A model generated the notes under the pieces. The model was given only the letters and a program-made list of their open reading frames with translations, had not been told where the DNA came from and did no database searches. A program made the position numbers and the translations under genes. From Desulfurivibrio alkaliphilus (GTDB lineage: Bacteria; Desulfobacterota; Desulfobulbia; Desulfobulbales; Desulfurivibrionaceae): a stretch of 17,639 bases of DNA. The stretch is from contig DSDS01000181.1 in NCBI GenBank assembly GCA_011048585.1, positions 1 to 17,639 of the forward strand, given 5' to 3'. Below are positions 10,469 to 17,530 of this stretch, in pieces. Position 1 is the stretch's first letter; the number at the start of each line of letters is the position of its first letter.

Positions 10469-11319
10469 TGGAGAGGGGGGTGGTGTATCACTGCCCTTTT
10501 GGGGGCGATTGGGCCGGGACAGTCGCTCGCCTGCTGGACCGAGCCGGCCTGGCGGCGGTATTGTGATGATCGGCGGCCCATTGTCCTCAAGCCCAACCTG
10601 GTCAAGGCCGCCCCGCCGCCGATCACCACCCCGGTGGCCTTGGTGGCGGCCCTGGTGGATTATCTCCAGCAAGCGCGGCCGGGGGCAAAGATCGTTGTGG
10701 CCGAGGGATGCGGAGCCAAGGACTACGACACCGACCACTGTTTTGCCGCCCTGGGTTACGCGCGGATGGCGATGGAACGGGGCGTTGAGCTGGTCGACCT
10801 CAACCAGGCCCCCCTGACCCGTCTCTCCCGCCCCCAATATGGCCGCTGGCCGGAGATGCACTTGCCTTCGCTGTTGCTGGATGCCTTCCTGATCTCGGTG
10901 CCGGTACTCAAGGCCCACACCCTGGCCAAGGTGACCCTGACCATGAAAAACATGATGGGGGCTGCCCCGCCGGCCCGCTACCAGCAGGGGGGCACTGGAA
11001 AAAAGCCGCCTTTCACCAGGGTATTCAGGCGGCGGTGGCGGACCTTAACCGCTATCGCTGCCCCGACTTCACCCTGCTTGACGCCACTGTTGGCCTGAAA
11101 AAATCCCATTTGGGGGGACCGGTCTGCCAGCCGTCGCCCGCTTTGCTGGCCGCCTCATACGACCCGGTGGCCATCGACGCCTTTGGCGCCGGCCTGCTGG
11201 GCCATGACTGGCAGACCATCGGCCATATCCGCGACCTCGATGGCGAGTTGGGCCGAGCCCATCCCCTCGGGCTGGTAAAGCTTGAACCACCCCCCAAGGG
11301 GGTTGCGGTTCAGGACTGA
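10468..11319 (+). pseudogene. DUF362-family protein gene with two compensating frameshifts
   Basis: Joined across two shifts, this encodes a nearly full-length DUF362 protein of about 284 residues. The family's function is not established. It starts at ATG 10468, which overlaps the preceding stop, with GGAAGGG just upstream. The first frame (ERGVVYHCPFGGDWAGTVARLLDRAGLAAVL) ends at TGA 10564-10566. The next frame has the family hallmark IVLKPNLV, then TTPVALVAALVDYL, IVVAEGCG, LISVPVLKAHTLAKVTLTMKNMMG. At the G-run 10987-10992 the frame returns to the first one: HWKKAAFHQGIQAAVADLNRY, then the hallmark ASYDPVAIDAFGAGLLG, ending at 11319. The first break fits one extra base near 10545-10566, the second one missing G. 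Everything expected of the family is present, so this is either a recent pseudogene or a good gene with two sequence errors. No ferredoxin-type cysteine cluster is seen. Confidence 0.82.
11283..11310. terminator. Hairpin at the convergent DUF362/ppsR junction
   Basis: GAACC-A-CCCCC and GGGGG-TTGC-GGTTC form an interrupted stem with a very short loop (10 paired bases, one internal bulge), just inside the DUF362 3' end and immediately downstream of the ppsR stop. The nearest plus-strand T-run (11336-11341) is about 25 nt away, and no good T-run follows on the minus strand. A bidirectional terminator is possible but not strong. Confidence 0.3.
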
Positions 11320-12143
11320 CTGTTCAGTTCCGCCGGTTTTTTGCTGATGCCCAGCTCCTGGGTGACCTGGGTGGCGATCTCCTCGATGGACCGGCCGGCG
11401 GTGGAGATAATCGGAATCTGATAGTTGTTCAGGATCTGCTCCGCCTGCTTGATCTCTTCGCTGCAGGTGGCCAGTCTGGCGTAGCTGCTCCCCTGGTAGC
11501 GTTTTTCCCTGACGATATGGAGCAACTCCGCAGTGGTGGTCAGGCCCACGGCTCGGCGGGAGTTGCGCCTTAAGGCGTCGGGCAGCTTGTATTCGCGCAG
11601 GTATTCGGTGGTCATGGGAAAGTTGGCGGCCTTCAACCCCATCTGGGTGGCGAGGTAGACGCTGACCGGAGTCTTGCCGGTGCGGGAAACCCCCAAGAGG
11701 ATAACATCCGCCTCGTCAAATTCGTTGGTTCTTACCCCGTCGTCATGCTCCAGGCAGAAGTGGATCGCCTCAACCCTTTTGGCCATGGTGATGTTGTCCA
11801 CATGGCGGGAAAACCCGGGAACCCGCAGGGCTTTGGCCTCCAGGCAGCTTTCCAGATCCTCGAGAAAGGCCCGGAAGGGATCGAAAAGCTCCACCTCCGG
11901 ATGATCGAAGATTTGGCGGATCTCCTCATTCATGATGGTGCTGAAAATAATGGGCCGCCGGCCGCCGGAGTGTTTCAGGATGTAGGCCAGGGTTTTCTGG
12001 GCCTCCTCCCTGGTCAGGATAAAGGGGAAGCGCTCCTCGTGGAAGTTGATCTCGGGAAACTGCCGGATCATGGCATGCCCCAGGTTGGTGGCCAGGATCC
12101 CGGTGCTGTCGGAAACAAAATAGATATCTTTGGAGTTCCACAT
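11310..12143 (-). CDS. ppsR: PEP synthase/PPDK regulatory protein (bifunctional kinase/pyrophosphorylase, DUF299)
   Basis: A 277-residue member of the DUF299/PPSR family. These enzymes switch phosphoenolpyruvate synthase or pyruvate phosphate dikinase off by ADP-dependent phosphorylation of a threonine, and on again by phosphate-dependent dephosphorylation that releases pyrophosphate. The start IYFVSDSTGILA is characteristic, and the family P-loop GVSRTGKTP is at 151-159, followed by TPVSVYLA and KAANFPM. The length matches the family (about 270-280). I place the start at ATG 12143, which has GAGG 9 nt upstream. The frame remains open upstream to 12377, but that would add 78 residues unlike the family. 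No ppsA or ppdK is in the window, so the target cannot be named. The last 10 nt overlap the DUF362 gene in convergent orientation. A divergent 145-nt gap separates it from the chemoreceptor remnant. Confidence 0.93.
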   Translation of the reverse strand: MWNSKDIYFVSDSTGILATNLGHAMIRQFPEINFHEERFPFILTREEAQKTLAYILKHSGGRRPIIFSTIMNEEIRQIFDHPEVELFDPFRAFLEDLESCLEAKALRVPGFSRHVDNITMAKRVEAIHFCLEHDDGVRTNEFDEADVILLGVSRTGKTPVSVYLATQMGLKAANFPMTTEYLREYKLPDALRRNSRRAVGLTTTAELLHIVREKRYQGSSYARLATCSEEIKQAEQILNNYQIPIISTAGRSIEEIATQVTQELGISKKPAELNSQS

Positions 12144-12288
12144 CTTACATTTCCTCTTGTTGGCCAGGTACGGTTCTGGTAGCCCCGATAAGGGTTTACA
12201 TGGCTTCACAACCGCAATGGTAGTTGTCCTCTGGTGGTTTTGGCAACAACAAAAGGCTGTACCATATGTTCTTTGAGGAGGGAAGGGG

Positions 12289-12755
12289 ATGAATCTGCGA
12301 TAATTGACCATCGCCCAAAAGATTGCCGGGGCCTTCGGCCTTATCATTCTGCTGATGATTGCTTTCGGCCTGATCAACTACTGGGGCATCGGGCAGATTA
12401 TCCGTCAGGAAAACCAGGTGGCCTCCGCCGCCGTTCAGGTTTCCTCGTCCAGCCAGCACCTGGCGGAAGGGGCTTCGGAGCAGGCCGCCTCCCTGTCGGC
12501 CAGATCTCCTCCCTGGTGGCGGAGTTCGCCGGTTCCACCGGCGAACAGGCCAAGGCGATCTCCCAGGTCAGCAGCGCCGTCAGCCAGATTGACAGCGTTA
12601 CCCAACAGAACTCGGCCACCTCGGAAGAGTCGGCCGCTGCCGCCGGGGAGCTGAGCGTCCAGTCGGAGATGATGAATGCGACGGTCCGCAATCTGATGCG
12701 GGCCATCGGTGGAATCAACGGGGGAGGAGAGCGGCCCGCAAGTTTCGCTGAATGA
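12289..12755 (+). pseudogene. Eroded methyl-accepting chemotaxis protein remnant
   Basis: ATG 12289 sits behind an excellent GAGGAGGGAAGGGG site, but codon 5 is TAA (12301-12303): M-N-L-R-stop-LTIAQKIAGAFGLI. The frame then continues through one membrane helix (about 12325-12390) and jumps to a post-HAMP chemoreceptor segment (VASAAVQVSSSSQHLAEGASEQAASL). At about 12493-12498 the frame changes and the text resumes near the C-terminus of a signalling domain (VGQISSLVAEF, then ISQVSSAVSQIDSVTQQNSATSEESAAAAGEL), ending at TGA 12753. Missing relative to a standard chemoreceptor are the periplasmic domain, second membrane helix and HAMP, and the CheA/CheW-binding hairpin tip with its methylation helices. 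About 150 residues remain of a protein that usually has 500-700. It cannot signal normally. The missing pieces and the nonsense codon make sequencing error alone an unlikely explanation. Confidence 0.85.
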
Positions 12756-12777
12756 CGGCGACCTGCGGGGGGTGGGT

Positions 12778-13689
12778 CTAGCTCAGCAGCCAGCGATCCA
12801 GCCGTTGGCCCAGGTTGTGCCGCAACTCCGCCACCGCTTCCGGCAACGGGGGATTCCCCTGACTCTCCTGGGTAAAAAGTTCCGCCCCCCGTTCCATAGC
12901 CCTTTCGGCCAAGGCCCGACTGAGGGGGGTTAAGCGGGGATGCCGAACCATGGTATCCTCCAGCGCCGCCACCATTCTTGCCGATGGCCCCCGCTCCTCC
13001 TCCCTGCGCAGGTCCGAGGCCGGGGGCAGGGGAGCTTGACCGGTCCCGGCCGTTTCAGCTTCAAACCACTCCTTAAGCTGCTGCCACTGGGCCTGGATAA
13101 TGTCGTGGTGGCGATAAGCCCGGCTGACCGTCGGCGGTTGACCCGGGGGTGCTGCCTGACTGCCGAACGAAGCGGGCAGGTGGCCCACTGCCCTGGGACC
13201 ACGGCTGGTCAGCTGCTGCGAACTGTAGGAGGCCTGGAGGAAGGTGGCGGAGAGTTCACGGATTGAGCCCAACTCCCCCAAGTTGAGCCCCCCCTCCAGG
13301 GCTCTTTCCATATCCCCGTTGAAAAAATCGTAGGCAATCTTGGTCAGTTGATCCACTAGCCGTTCAATATCCCGCAACTCCTCGGCGTTGAGATCACCCT
13401 CAACGCCGAGGGAGTAGGAGTTGGTTTCCAAACTATTCAAGCTGTAAGAGTTGAGCAGAGCGCCGCCGTACCGGGCTTGACTGATTCCCACCCCGGTGGC
13501 GCTGCTCCAGTCAGCGGAGATGCTGACCCGGTCACCCTCGGCGGTGGTCAGGGAGATGGAGCTTTGCCGGGCCAACAGAACCGTTTGCTGGTAAGAGAAG
13601 TTCTGATCTCCGTGGATCGAAGTGGCGATCTTACGACCCGGGACAGAGGGCAGAGGGTGGGACAGGGCTGAGGTGGCAAGTTCATTCAT
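12778..13689 (-). CDS. Hypothetical protein, 303 residues, unrecognised
   Basis: I do not recognise this protein with confidence. ATG 13689 has AGGAG 7 nt upstream (CCAGGAGTCGGACC), better than an in-frame TTG at 13716. There is no signal peptide or membrane helix. The N-terminal third is rich in Ser, Thr and Gln and looks beta-stranded (SSISLTTAEGDRVSISADWSS). A central acidic helical stretch (EGDLNAEELRDIERLVDQLTKIAYDFFNGDMERALE) recalls a conserved proteobacterial segment in uncharacterised proteins with 'GDL..eEl..I' and 'FF.GD...A'. A Pro/Gly-rich linker follows (APPGQPPTV), then a helical, charged C-terminus (RLTPLSRALAERAMERGAELF). It lies 100 nt downstream of glgP on the same strand and may be cotranscribed, and it converges on the chemoreceptor remnant with a 22-nt gap. 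Base composition matches its neighbours. Confidence 0.75.
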   Translation of the reverse strand: MNELATSALSHPLPSVPGRKIATSIHGDQNFSYQQTVLLARQSSISLTTAEGDRVSISADWSSATGVGISQARYGGALLNSYSLNSLETNSYSLGVEGDLNAEELRDIERLVDQLTKIAYDFFNGDMERALEGGLNLGELGSIRELSATFLQASYSSQQLTSRGPRAVGHLPASFGSQAAPPGQPPTVSRAYRHHDIIQAQWQQLKEWFEAETAGTGQAPLPPASDLRREEERGPSARMVAALEDTMVRHPRLTPLSRALAERAMERGAELFTQESQGNPPLPEAVAELRHNLGQRLDRWLLS

Positions 13690-13789
13690 GGTCCGACTCC
13701 TGGCAGATGCGAGCAAGGGAGGCTAAAAAGCGGTCGAAGGTCGACCGGGTACCTCTTTTGGTTCCCATCGGCAGGAAGAGGGAAAAACT

Positions 13790-15985
13790 TTAATCGTCCA
13801 GGTCGCTGCGGTACAGGGCGCGGAATTTTCTCATCCGCTCGTCAACTTCAGCCGGCAACAGCAACTGGTAGCGCTCCACATACTCCGCCGCCATCCGGTG
13901 GGTGTTGAAGATCGGACAGTTGAGGATCAGGTTGTTGAGACAGCGATCCAAGTAGTGGTCAAAGCCCTCGGGATGATAGAAGGTGCCCAGCAGATCCGGA
14001 AGCATCTCGTAGAATGAGGCGGCATCCTCCCGGTAGAGCAGTTCGGAAGGGTGTTCGCTGAGCATTTCCGCCTTCACCGGACCTTCGTAGCCGAATTTCC
14101 AGCCGGTCTTGCCGTCATGATAGCCTTCAACCCACCAGCCATCCATGATGCTGACGTTGGGAATTCCGTTCATCGCCGCCTTCATGCCGCTGGTGCCGCT
14201 GGCCTCCAAGGGACGCTTGGGGCTGTTGAGCCAAGCATGACAGCCGGCCACCATCATCTTGGCCACCGACATGTCGTAATCGGGCACGAAGACCAGCCGG
14301 GCCAACCCCTCGGTTTTTCTATACAACTCCGCCTGGATATCTATGATGCTCTTAATCAGCACCTTGCCGGGTTCATCGGCCGGGTGGGCCTTGCCGGCGT
14401 AAATGAAATTCACCGGCCAACGGGAAGCCAGCAGGATCTTTGCCAGGCGATCGAGATCCTCGAAGACCAAGTCGGCCCTTTTGTAGGTGGAGAAGCGGCG
14501 GGCGAAACCGAAGGTGAAGGCCTGGCCGTCGAGCCGACCCTCATCCTCTCTCAGGTACGACAGATAGTTGGGCGGGTCGATCCAGGTGGAAACTCTTTGG
14601 TGACGGTGGCGGGAGAGCATCCCGTTGAGATAGGTGATTAGAATGGATGTATCCTGCCGCCAGGCCTCGGTAAAACTCCGCCGAAACTTATTGCTGTTTA
14701 AAAATTTGCCGGCCCGGTTGAAGAGGCAGGGTTCCAGGCGCCAGTTGGCCAGTTCGGGCACACTGTCATAGGCCGCCGCCTTGGCGTCGCTGATCCAGGT
14801 GAGGTGATGAACCCCGTTGGTGATGGCGCTGATGCGCTCCTTGAACTGGGGAAACTGGGTCCGGGTGACCTCGCGGTGCAAACGGCTGACGCTGTTGGTG
14901 GCCCGATTAACCCGCATTGCCAGGGCGGTAAAGTTGTAGGCTGCCGGATTCTGCTCATCCAGGGCCAGCAGGTGGAGAATACGGCGCAAGAATGAGTGCT
15001 CCAGGCCGTGGTAGAGGGTATGGGGGAAACGGTCGTGACCGGCTTTTACCGGGGTGTGGATGGTGTAAACCACGTGCCGGGCCGCTTGCTCGGCGGCGGC
15101 CAGAATATCTTGATCGCTGGCCTGCTGGCGATAATTGTCCCCCAGTTGCCGGTGCAAAATCTCCGAGATCAGAGAGAGGACCAGGATTACCCCATGCTGT
15201 TCGTTCAGATGGATGGTCTTGGATGTCAGGCCCAGGGCGCGCATGACCGGCAACACTCCGGCCCCCAGCAAACGGCGTTGAATCGCCTTGGATACTTCGG
15301 AACTGCTGTCGTAAAGCTGACGGGAAGCCTTACGTATCCAATCCGGCGATTGGGTCAGATCATAGTCCAACAGAATCTCGGGCACAAAGAAATCGAGGTT
15401 GCAGCTGACCTCCATCTTCATCCACAGCCGGGCCACCGCCTTGATCGGCTGGTCATCACGGTCATGGAAATCCACCTCGACGGTCAACGGTTCGGTCGGT
15501 CGGCCGGGCCGGTGCAAAAGATAGAGGCCGGGGGTCTCCTCCGGCTTCCACTCCCGGGACCAGACCACCTGGCCCAAATTCATGTCCACCAACTGGGAAA
15601 AATAGCCCCGGCGGTAGAGCAGGGATACCGCCGCCACCGGAATATGACAGTCGGCGAAGCTTTTCAGGGTGTCACCGGCCAAAACCCCCAGTCCGCCGCT
15701 GTAGATGGGAATTTTACTGGGTCCGCTAAGAAACCGGTCGGCCTCCGGCTGCAGTTCGACGGGGAGATCCTCCCGGGCGGCGGCTTCCTGGAGCAATTTC
15801 TTGATGGGGTGATAGAGATCCCGATCGGCACCGATCTCCATGGTTACGTAGGTGGTGGAGTTGCCTTCAGGCGCGGTCAAGGTCCGCCAGACCCGATCGA
15901 AGCACTCCTGGGAAACCCCGAAAAAGCGGCCATGGGGGCCGGTGGCCAGCAGATCTTCGGCACAAGCCCTCTTAGTCGTTGTCAT
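13790..15985 (-). CDS. glgP: Alpha-glucan (glycogen) phosphorylase, GT35
   Basis: A 731-residue PLP-dependent phosphorylase that releases glucose 1-phosphate from the non-reducing ends of glycogen or maltodextrin in the cytoplasm. The PLP-binding signature EASGTSGMKAAMNG is present, with the Schiff-base lysine at K602. Also visible are the glycine-rich SGGLGVLAGD (96-105), HLNEQHG (259-265), TIHTPVKAGHDRF (308-320), ITNGVH (388-393) and FGFARRFSTYKR (492-503). The length and motif style suit the shorter 'alpha-glucan phosphorylase' subfamily rather than the roughly 800-residue E. coli GlgP/MalP type. Start ATG 15985 has AAGG 6 nt upstream, and the frame is intact. It is divergent from pal across a 253-nt spacer with plausible promoters on both strands. 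No other glycogen genes are nearby. ppsR 1.6 kb away is another carbon-flux gene, but a functional link is only suggestive. Confidence 0.95.
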   Translation of the reverse strand: MTTTKRACAEDLLATGPHGRFFGVSQECFDRVWRTLTAPEGNSTTYVTMEIGADRDLYHPIKKLLQEAAAREDLPVELQPEADRFLSGPSKIPIYSGGLGVLAGDTLKSFADCHIPVAAVSLLYRRGYFSQLVDMNLGQVVWSREWKPEETPGLYLLHRPGRPTEPLTVEVDFHDRDDQPIKAVARLWMKMEVSCNLDFFVPEILLDYDLTQSPDWIRKASRQLYDSSSEVSKAIQRRLLGAGVLPVMRALGLTSKTIHLNEQHGVILVLSLISEILHRQLGDNYRQQASDQDILAAAEQAARHVVYTIHTPVKAGHDRFPHTLYHGLEHSFLRRILHLLALDEQNPAAYNFTALAMRVNRATNSVSRLHREVTRTQFPQFKERISAITNGVHHLTWISDAKAAAYDSVPELANWRLEPCLFNRAGKFLNSNKFRRSFTEAWRQDTSILITYLNGMLSRHRHQRVSTWIDPPNYLSYLREDEGRLDGQAFTFGFARRFSTYKRADLVFEDLDRLAKILLASRWPVNFIYAGKAHPADEPGKVLIKSIIDIQAELYRKTEGLARLVFVPDYDMSVAKMMVAGCHAWLNSPKRPLEASGTSGMKAAMNGIPNVSIMDGWWVEGYHDGKTGWKFGYEGPVKAEMLSEHPSELLYREDAASFYEMLPDLLGTFYHPEGFDHYLDRCLNNLILNCPIFNTHRMAAEYVERYQLLLPAEVDERMRKFRALYRSDLDD

Positions 15986-16041
15986 GGTAAGCCTTGGTTG
16001 GGTTAAATCCTAAATCAACGGGCGTGGGTCGAGTAAATGCT

Positions 16042-16089
16042 GATCATTATCGTGATCGCGGAGGTTACCCTGTTCAGCCCGCTTGTCAA
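16042..16089 (-). promoter_or_regulatory. Putative glgP promoter with adjoining inverted repeat
   Basis: Read on the minus strand, a perfect TTGACA (16084-16089), a 16-nt spacer and TAACCT (16062-16067, 3 of 6) precede the inverted repeat GATCA-TTATCG-TGATC (16042-16057), which would cover the predicted transcription start. The -35 is strong and the -10 weak. The repeat could be an operator, but I know of no regulator that fits it. The leader would be about 70 nt. Confidence 0.35.
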
Positions 16090-16122
16090 AGAGAAAATAA
16101 GGGGTTAGCCAGAAAAAATGTA

Positions 16123-16151
16123 TTGAATTTCCGGGTCCTTTTCTTTACACT
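16123..16151 (+). promoter_or_regulatory. Putative sigma70-type promoter for pal
   Basis: TTGAAT (16123-16128) and TACACT (16146-16151), each 4 of 6 to consensus, are separated by exactly 17 nt. They lie in the AT-richer divergent spacer between glgP and pal. The start would be near 16158, leaving a leader of about 80 nt that includes a small hairpin CGATG-ATTC-CATCG (16174-16187). Judged by eye. Confidence 0.45.
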
Positions 16152-16238
16152 GCCTCACCGAAGCGTCACGAAACGATGATTCCATCGGCGTGCGCAAGCA
16201 ACCTTAAAAAAATATATTCTAAGTAAGGAGATGGCCAG

Positions 16239-16829
16239 ATGAAAAAAGAAATGGGGCAGTTTTTTACCGCAGTGGCAATTGTTTGTACGGTTTCGCTGTT
16301 CACTTTCGCTTGCTCCAAACCGGTCAAGGTTGAACCCGTGGCGCCGACAACGACCGCCCCCGCCACCACTGTCGAGGCCGATCGCCCCGACCATGCCCCC
16401 TGGGAGCCCGCCGAAGCCTGGCCCGGACCCGCCGAGGAGGAAGCCCTGACCGACACCGGCGCCCGTGAACTGGCCCTGCGGGAAGGCCGCACCAGCACCC
16501 CGCTGTTCCCGGTTTATTTCGACTTTGACCGTTCCAACATCCGACCCGACCAGGAAGGGCGGATTACCGAAAACGGCAACTACCTGCTGGACAATATGCG
16601 GGTCCGGGTGCGGATCGAGGGCAATACCGATGACCGCGGCACCCGCGAATACAATATGGCCTTGGGCGAACGCCGGGCCATGAGCGCCAAGAAGTACCTG
16701 ATGGACATGGGAATTGCCGCCGGTCGCCTGGAGACCGTCAGCTACGGTGAAGAGCGCCCCATCGCTTTCGGGCAGGATGAGGAATCCTGGAGCCTGAACC
16801 GGCGGGCCGACTTCGTTCTTCTCAGGTAA
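16239..16829 (+). CDS. pal: Peptidoglycan-associated lipoprotein (Pal), OmpA-like domain
   Basis: A 196-residue outer-membrane lipoprotein of the Tol-Pal type, which tethers the outer membrane to peptidoglycan. Start ATG 16239 has AAGGAG 8 nt upstream. A basic N-terminus and hydrophobic stretch (8-24) lead to Cys25, the likely lipidation site. The lipobox is weak (LFTFAC, Thr at -3). A Pro/Thr/Glu-rich linker (28-70) reaches the OmpA-like domain (about 88-196): PVYFDFDRSNIRPD, then the peptidoglycan-binding signature GNTDDRGTREYNMALGERRA (128-147), and a closing SLNRRADFVLL. The order matches Pal rather than OmpA porins. No tolB or ybgF/cpoB is visible immediately next to it; ompH follows 97 nt downstream past a terminator, so the two may be separately controlled. 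Confidence 0.92.
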   Translation: MKKEMGQFFTAVAIVCTVSLFTFACSKPVKVEPVAPTTTAPATTVEADRPDHAPWEPAEAWPGPAEEEALTDTGARELALREGRTSTPLFPVYFDFDRSNIRPDQEGRITENGNYLLDNMRVRVRIEGNTDDRGTREYNMALGERRAMSAKKYLMDMGIAAGRLETVSYGEERPIAFGQDEESWSLNRRADFVLLR

Positions 16830-16862
16830 CACCCCCGTAAACAGTCCACGAGGCAAGCCGAG

Positions 16863-16895
16863 CCGGGGCGGGGAAACTCGTCCCGGATTTTTTTT
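16863..16895 (+). terminator. Rho-independent terminator after pal
   Basis: CCGGGGC (16863-16869) pairs with GTCCCGG (16880-16886): seven pairs including one G-T wobble, with a 10-nt loop. It is followed almost directly by eight T residues (16888-16895). It sits between pal and ompH and ends about 18 nt before the ompH ribosome-binding site, so read-through would be needed for cotranscription. Confidence 0.75.
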
Positions 16896-16926
16896 AGTTC
16901 CGCCACCATTGCAAGGAGTGTTGATT

Positions 16927-17481
16927 ATGATGAAAAGAGGTCTTGTCGCCCCGTTGCTGGCCGTGGCCCTGCTGCTGAACCTCGGCTTGGCCCCGGTCGT
17001 TGCCGCGGCCGATCCGGTCCGGATCGCCGTGATCAGCATTCAGGATATTCTGGATCGTTCCGTCGTCGCCCGGGAGGCCCGGGGGAAGATTGAAGGCGAG
17101 ATCGAGAGACAGCGCGCCACCCTCCAGCGAGAGCAGGCGGCCCTGGAGGAGATGCGAGAGGAGATAGAGAAGAAGAGCTCGGTCTGGAGCGATCAGGTCC
17201 GGGCTGAGCGGGAAAGGGAGTTTCAACGCCGCTTCCGGGCCTTCGAGGGCCTCAACGAAGACGCCCAGCTTGCCGTCCAGCAGCAGGAAAAAGTGTTGAT
17301 GGAGCCGGTCCTGTTGAAGCTGGATGAGATCATCGCCGAATTCGGGCGTGACCATAACTATGACCTGATTCTGGAGTACACCATGAAGGGTCTGCGGAGC
17401 CGCACCGGCCTGCTTTACGCCGCCGAGACCATGGATATCAGCGAACAGGTTCGTCAGGAACTGGACAAACGCCTCAAGTAG
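16927..17481 (+). CDS. OmpH/Skp-family periplasmic chaperone
   Basis: A 184-residue exported protein of the OmpH (Skp) family, which holds unfolded outer-membrane proteins in the periplasm. The signal peptide is clear: MMKR, a hydrophobic core (6-22) and a probable cleavage after VVAAA (residue 28). The mature start DPVRIAVISIQDILDRS corresponds to the conserved strand of the family, followed by long charged coiled-coil helices (about 45-130, rich in E, R, K and Q) that form the Skp tentacles. The C-terminal part (YDLILEYTMKGLRSRTGLLYA) matches the returning strand region. Start ATG 16927 has AAGGAG exactly 8 nt upstream; ATG 16930 is a possible alternative. In many bacteria skp sits beside bamA or lpxD, but here it is next to pal and convergent with dxs. 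Confidence 0.88.
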   Translation: MMKRGLVAPLLAVALLLNLGLAPVVAAADPVRIAVISIQDILDRSVVAREARGKIEGEIERQRATLQREQAALEEMREEIEKKSSVWSDQVRAEREREFQRRFRAFEGLNEDAQLAVQQQEKVLMEPVLLKLDEIIAEFGRDHNYDLILEYTMKGLRSRTGLLYAAETMDISEQVRQELDKRLK

Positions 17482-17494
17482 GGCGGTAAATTCC

Positions 17495-17530
17495 ATGGCG
17501 GAGGGGGCGTCGTTCTCCCTTCCGCCATTT
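17495..17530. terminator. Hairpin between convergent ompH and dxs
   Basis: ATGGCGGA (17495-17502) pairs perfectly with TCCGCCAT (17521-17528), and an inner GGG/CCC extension is possible past one bulged base. It lies just after ompH and touches the dxs stop, so it could terminate both genes. T-runs are short on both sides (ATTTC on plus, AATTT on minus), so strength is uncertain. Confidence 0.5.

Noticed and set aside
10564..10566. TGA in the DUF362 gene as a selenocysteine codon
   Set aside because: The conserved protein continues in a different frame after it, so recoding of the TGA alone would not give a DUF362 protein, and no SECIS-like hairpin is evident.
10468..11319. Programmed ribosomal frameshifting in DUF362
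   Set aside because: Two opposite shifts would be needed, and no slippery heptamer with downstream pseudoknot is evident at the first site. Error or mutation is simpler.
12144..12377. N-terminal extension of ppsR by 78 codons
   Set aside because: The extension does not resemble the family, while ATG 12143 has GAGG at good spacing and gives the normal family length.
14996..16006. 336-codon open frame on the plus strand
   Set aside because: Antisense to glycogen phosphorylase, with shadow-type composition.
16155..17039. 294-codon open frame on the minus strand
   Set aside because: Covers pal in reverse; pal has the OmpA-like signature, a ribosome-binding site and a terminator on the plus strand.
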